Source: CAYFZO01 sp964347615 (GTDB taxonomy: Bacteria > Pseudomonadota > Gammaproteobacteria > Poriferisulfidales > Oxydemutatoraceae). From it: DNA of 13,900 nucleotides. Location of the stretch: positions 1 to 13,900 of the forward strand of contig CAYFZO010000036.1 in the NCBI GenBank assembly GCA_964347615.1. The letters are read 5' to 3'. The number at the start of each line of letters is the position of its first letter. The stretch's first letter is position 1. The translations under genes were made by a program, and so were the position numbers. This document shows, piece by piece, positions 13,636 to 13,900 of the stretch. The notes below the pieces were generated by a model. That model made no database searches and was not told the DNA's origin. It worked only from the letters and a program-made list of their open reading frames with translations.

Positions 13636-13900
13636 TTAGCTTTGATAGTTTCTCGTTGATTTTTGAAGAAGTTTCTCATTGCCCTCTGCTTCAGCTAGTT
13701 CTTTTGCAATCAAAAAGTCTTGGCGCGCCCCGTCTCGATCATTCATCTCAAATTTGGCAACTCCTCGATCGTAATAGGCAAGAGCAAGGTTCGGATTGCG
13801 CTCAACCGCTAAATCGTAGTCCTTTATCGCTTCTTCAGGCCTGCCTAAATCCGCTTTGGCATTTCCTCGATTGTAATAAGCAGGAGCAAAGTTCGGATCG
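13636..13900 (-). CDS. TPR-repeat protein, 3' part only
   Basis: Partial gene whose start lies beyond the right edge; 87 residues precede the TAA at 13636. The visible part holds most of one tetratricopeptide repeat and a second: NFAPAYYNRGNAKADLGRPEEAI followed by KDYDLAVERNPN, then LALAYYDRGVAKFEMNDRDGARQDF, given here in separate pieces. Both show the TPR positions Y..RG.A. and A..D. It ends in a charged tail (KELAEAEGNEKLLQKSTRNY). The first repeat starts like the second at DNA level too (AACTTTGCTCCTGC versus AACCTTGCTCTTGC), indicating recent repeat duplication. TPR repeats mediate protein contacts, so the partner and function are unknown. It is followed by acs on the same strand after 95 bp. 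Confidence 0.8.
   Translation of the reverse strand, partial: DPNFAPAYYNRGNAKADLGRPEEAIKDYDLAVERNPNLALAYYDRGVAKFEMNDRDGARQDFLIAKELAEAEGNEKLLQKSTRNYQS

Noticed and set aside
11489..13639. 716-aa plus-strand frame
   Set aside because: It is the complement of acs with repetitive, motif-free translation; acs on the minus strand has all family motifs.

Overview
The window looks like a GC-rich bacterial chromosome segment. The 7Fe ferredoxin, AMP-forming acetyl-CoA synthetase, gmd/fcl pair and sigma70-like promoters fit a proteobacterium or similar Gram-negative, but the species cannot be named. Almost every gene is on the minus strand, so transcription runs from right to left. Seven genes between 180 and 7318 form one probable operon. 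A polysaccharide-precursor pair (gmd-fcl) lies upstream of it. Then come a visibly AT-richer segment with two small convergent membrane proteins and long non-coding gaps, a small four-helix membrane protein, acs, and the 3' end of a TPR protein running off the right edge.

The centrepiece is the operon fwdD-fwdB-fwdA-ftr-fwdC-fdx-fpr in transcription order. It encodes subunits A, B, C and D of formylmethanofuran dehydrogenase, formylmethanofuran:tetrahydromethanopterin formyltransferase (Ftr), a 7Fe ferredoxin and an adrenodoxin-reductase-type NADP:ferredoxin reductase. Bacterial C1 oxidisers usually carry the Fhc formyltransferase/hydrolase complex, which releases formate. As I recall that literature, its B subunit has lost the Mo/W-pterin site and there is no molybdopterin-binding D subunit. 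Here FwdB keeps a CxxCxxxC...C iron-sulfur motif, the Cys-His pair of the Mo/W site and the RGH-type arginine region. A separate FwdD-type pterin-binding subunit is the first gene. The simplest reading is a true metal-dependent formylmethanofuran dehydrogenase in a bacterium, interconverting formyl-methanofuran (or a bacterial methanofuran analogue) and CO2, with electrons passing through the operon's own ferredoxin and Fpr to or from NADP(H). This would replace the archaeal polyferredoxin subunits FwdF/FwdG, which are not seen here. Direction (C1 oxidation to CO2 or CO2 reduction) cannot be read from sequence.

Region by region: 1-179 non-coding with a weak terminator; 180-7318 the fwd operon; 7319-7587 its upstream region, with a perfect TATAAT and a 12-bp tandem repeat upstream of it; 7588-9650 fcl and gmd; 9651-9956 non-coding, ending in a promoter that would give a nearly leaderless mRNA; 9957-10455 two small tail-to-tail single-pass membrane proteins with a terminator between them; 10456-10890 non-coding; 10891-11274 a four-helix membrane protein; 11275-11596 non-coding, with a 13-bp tandem repeat and a strong stem-loop behind acs; 11597-13540 acs with a good sigma70 promoter; 13636-13900 a TPR protein fragment. 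No rRNA, tRNA, CRISPR array, insertion sequence or transposase was seen.
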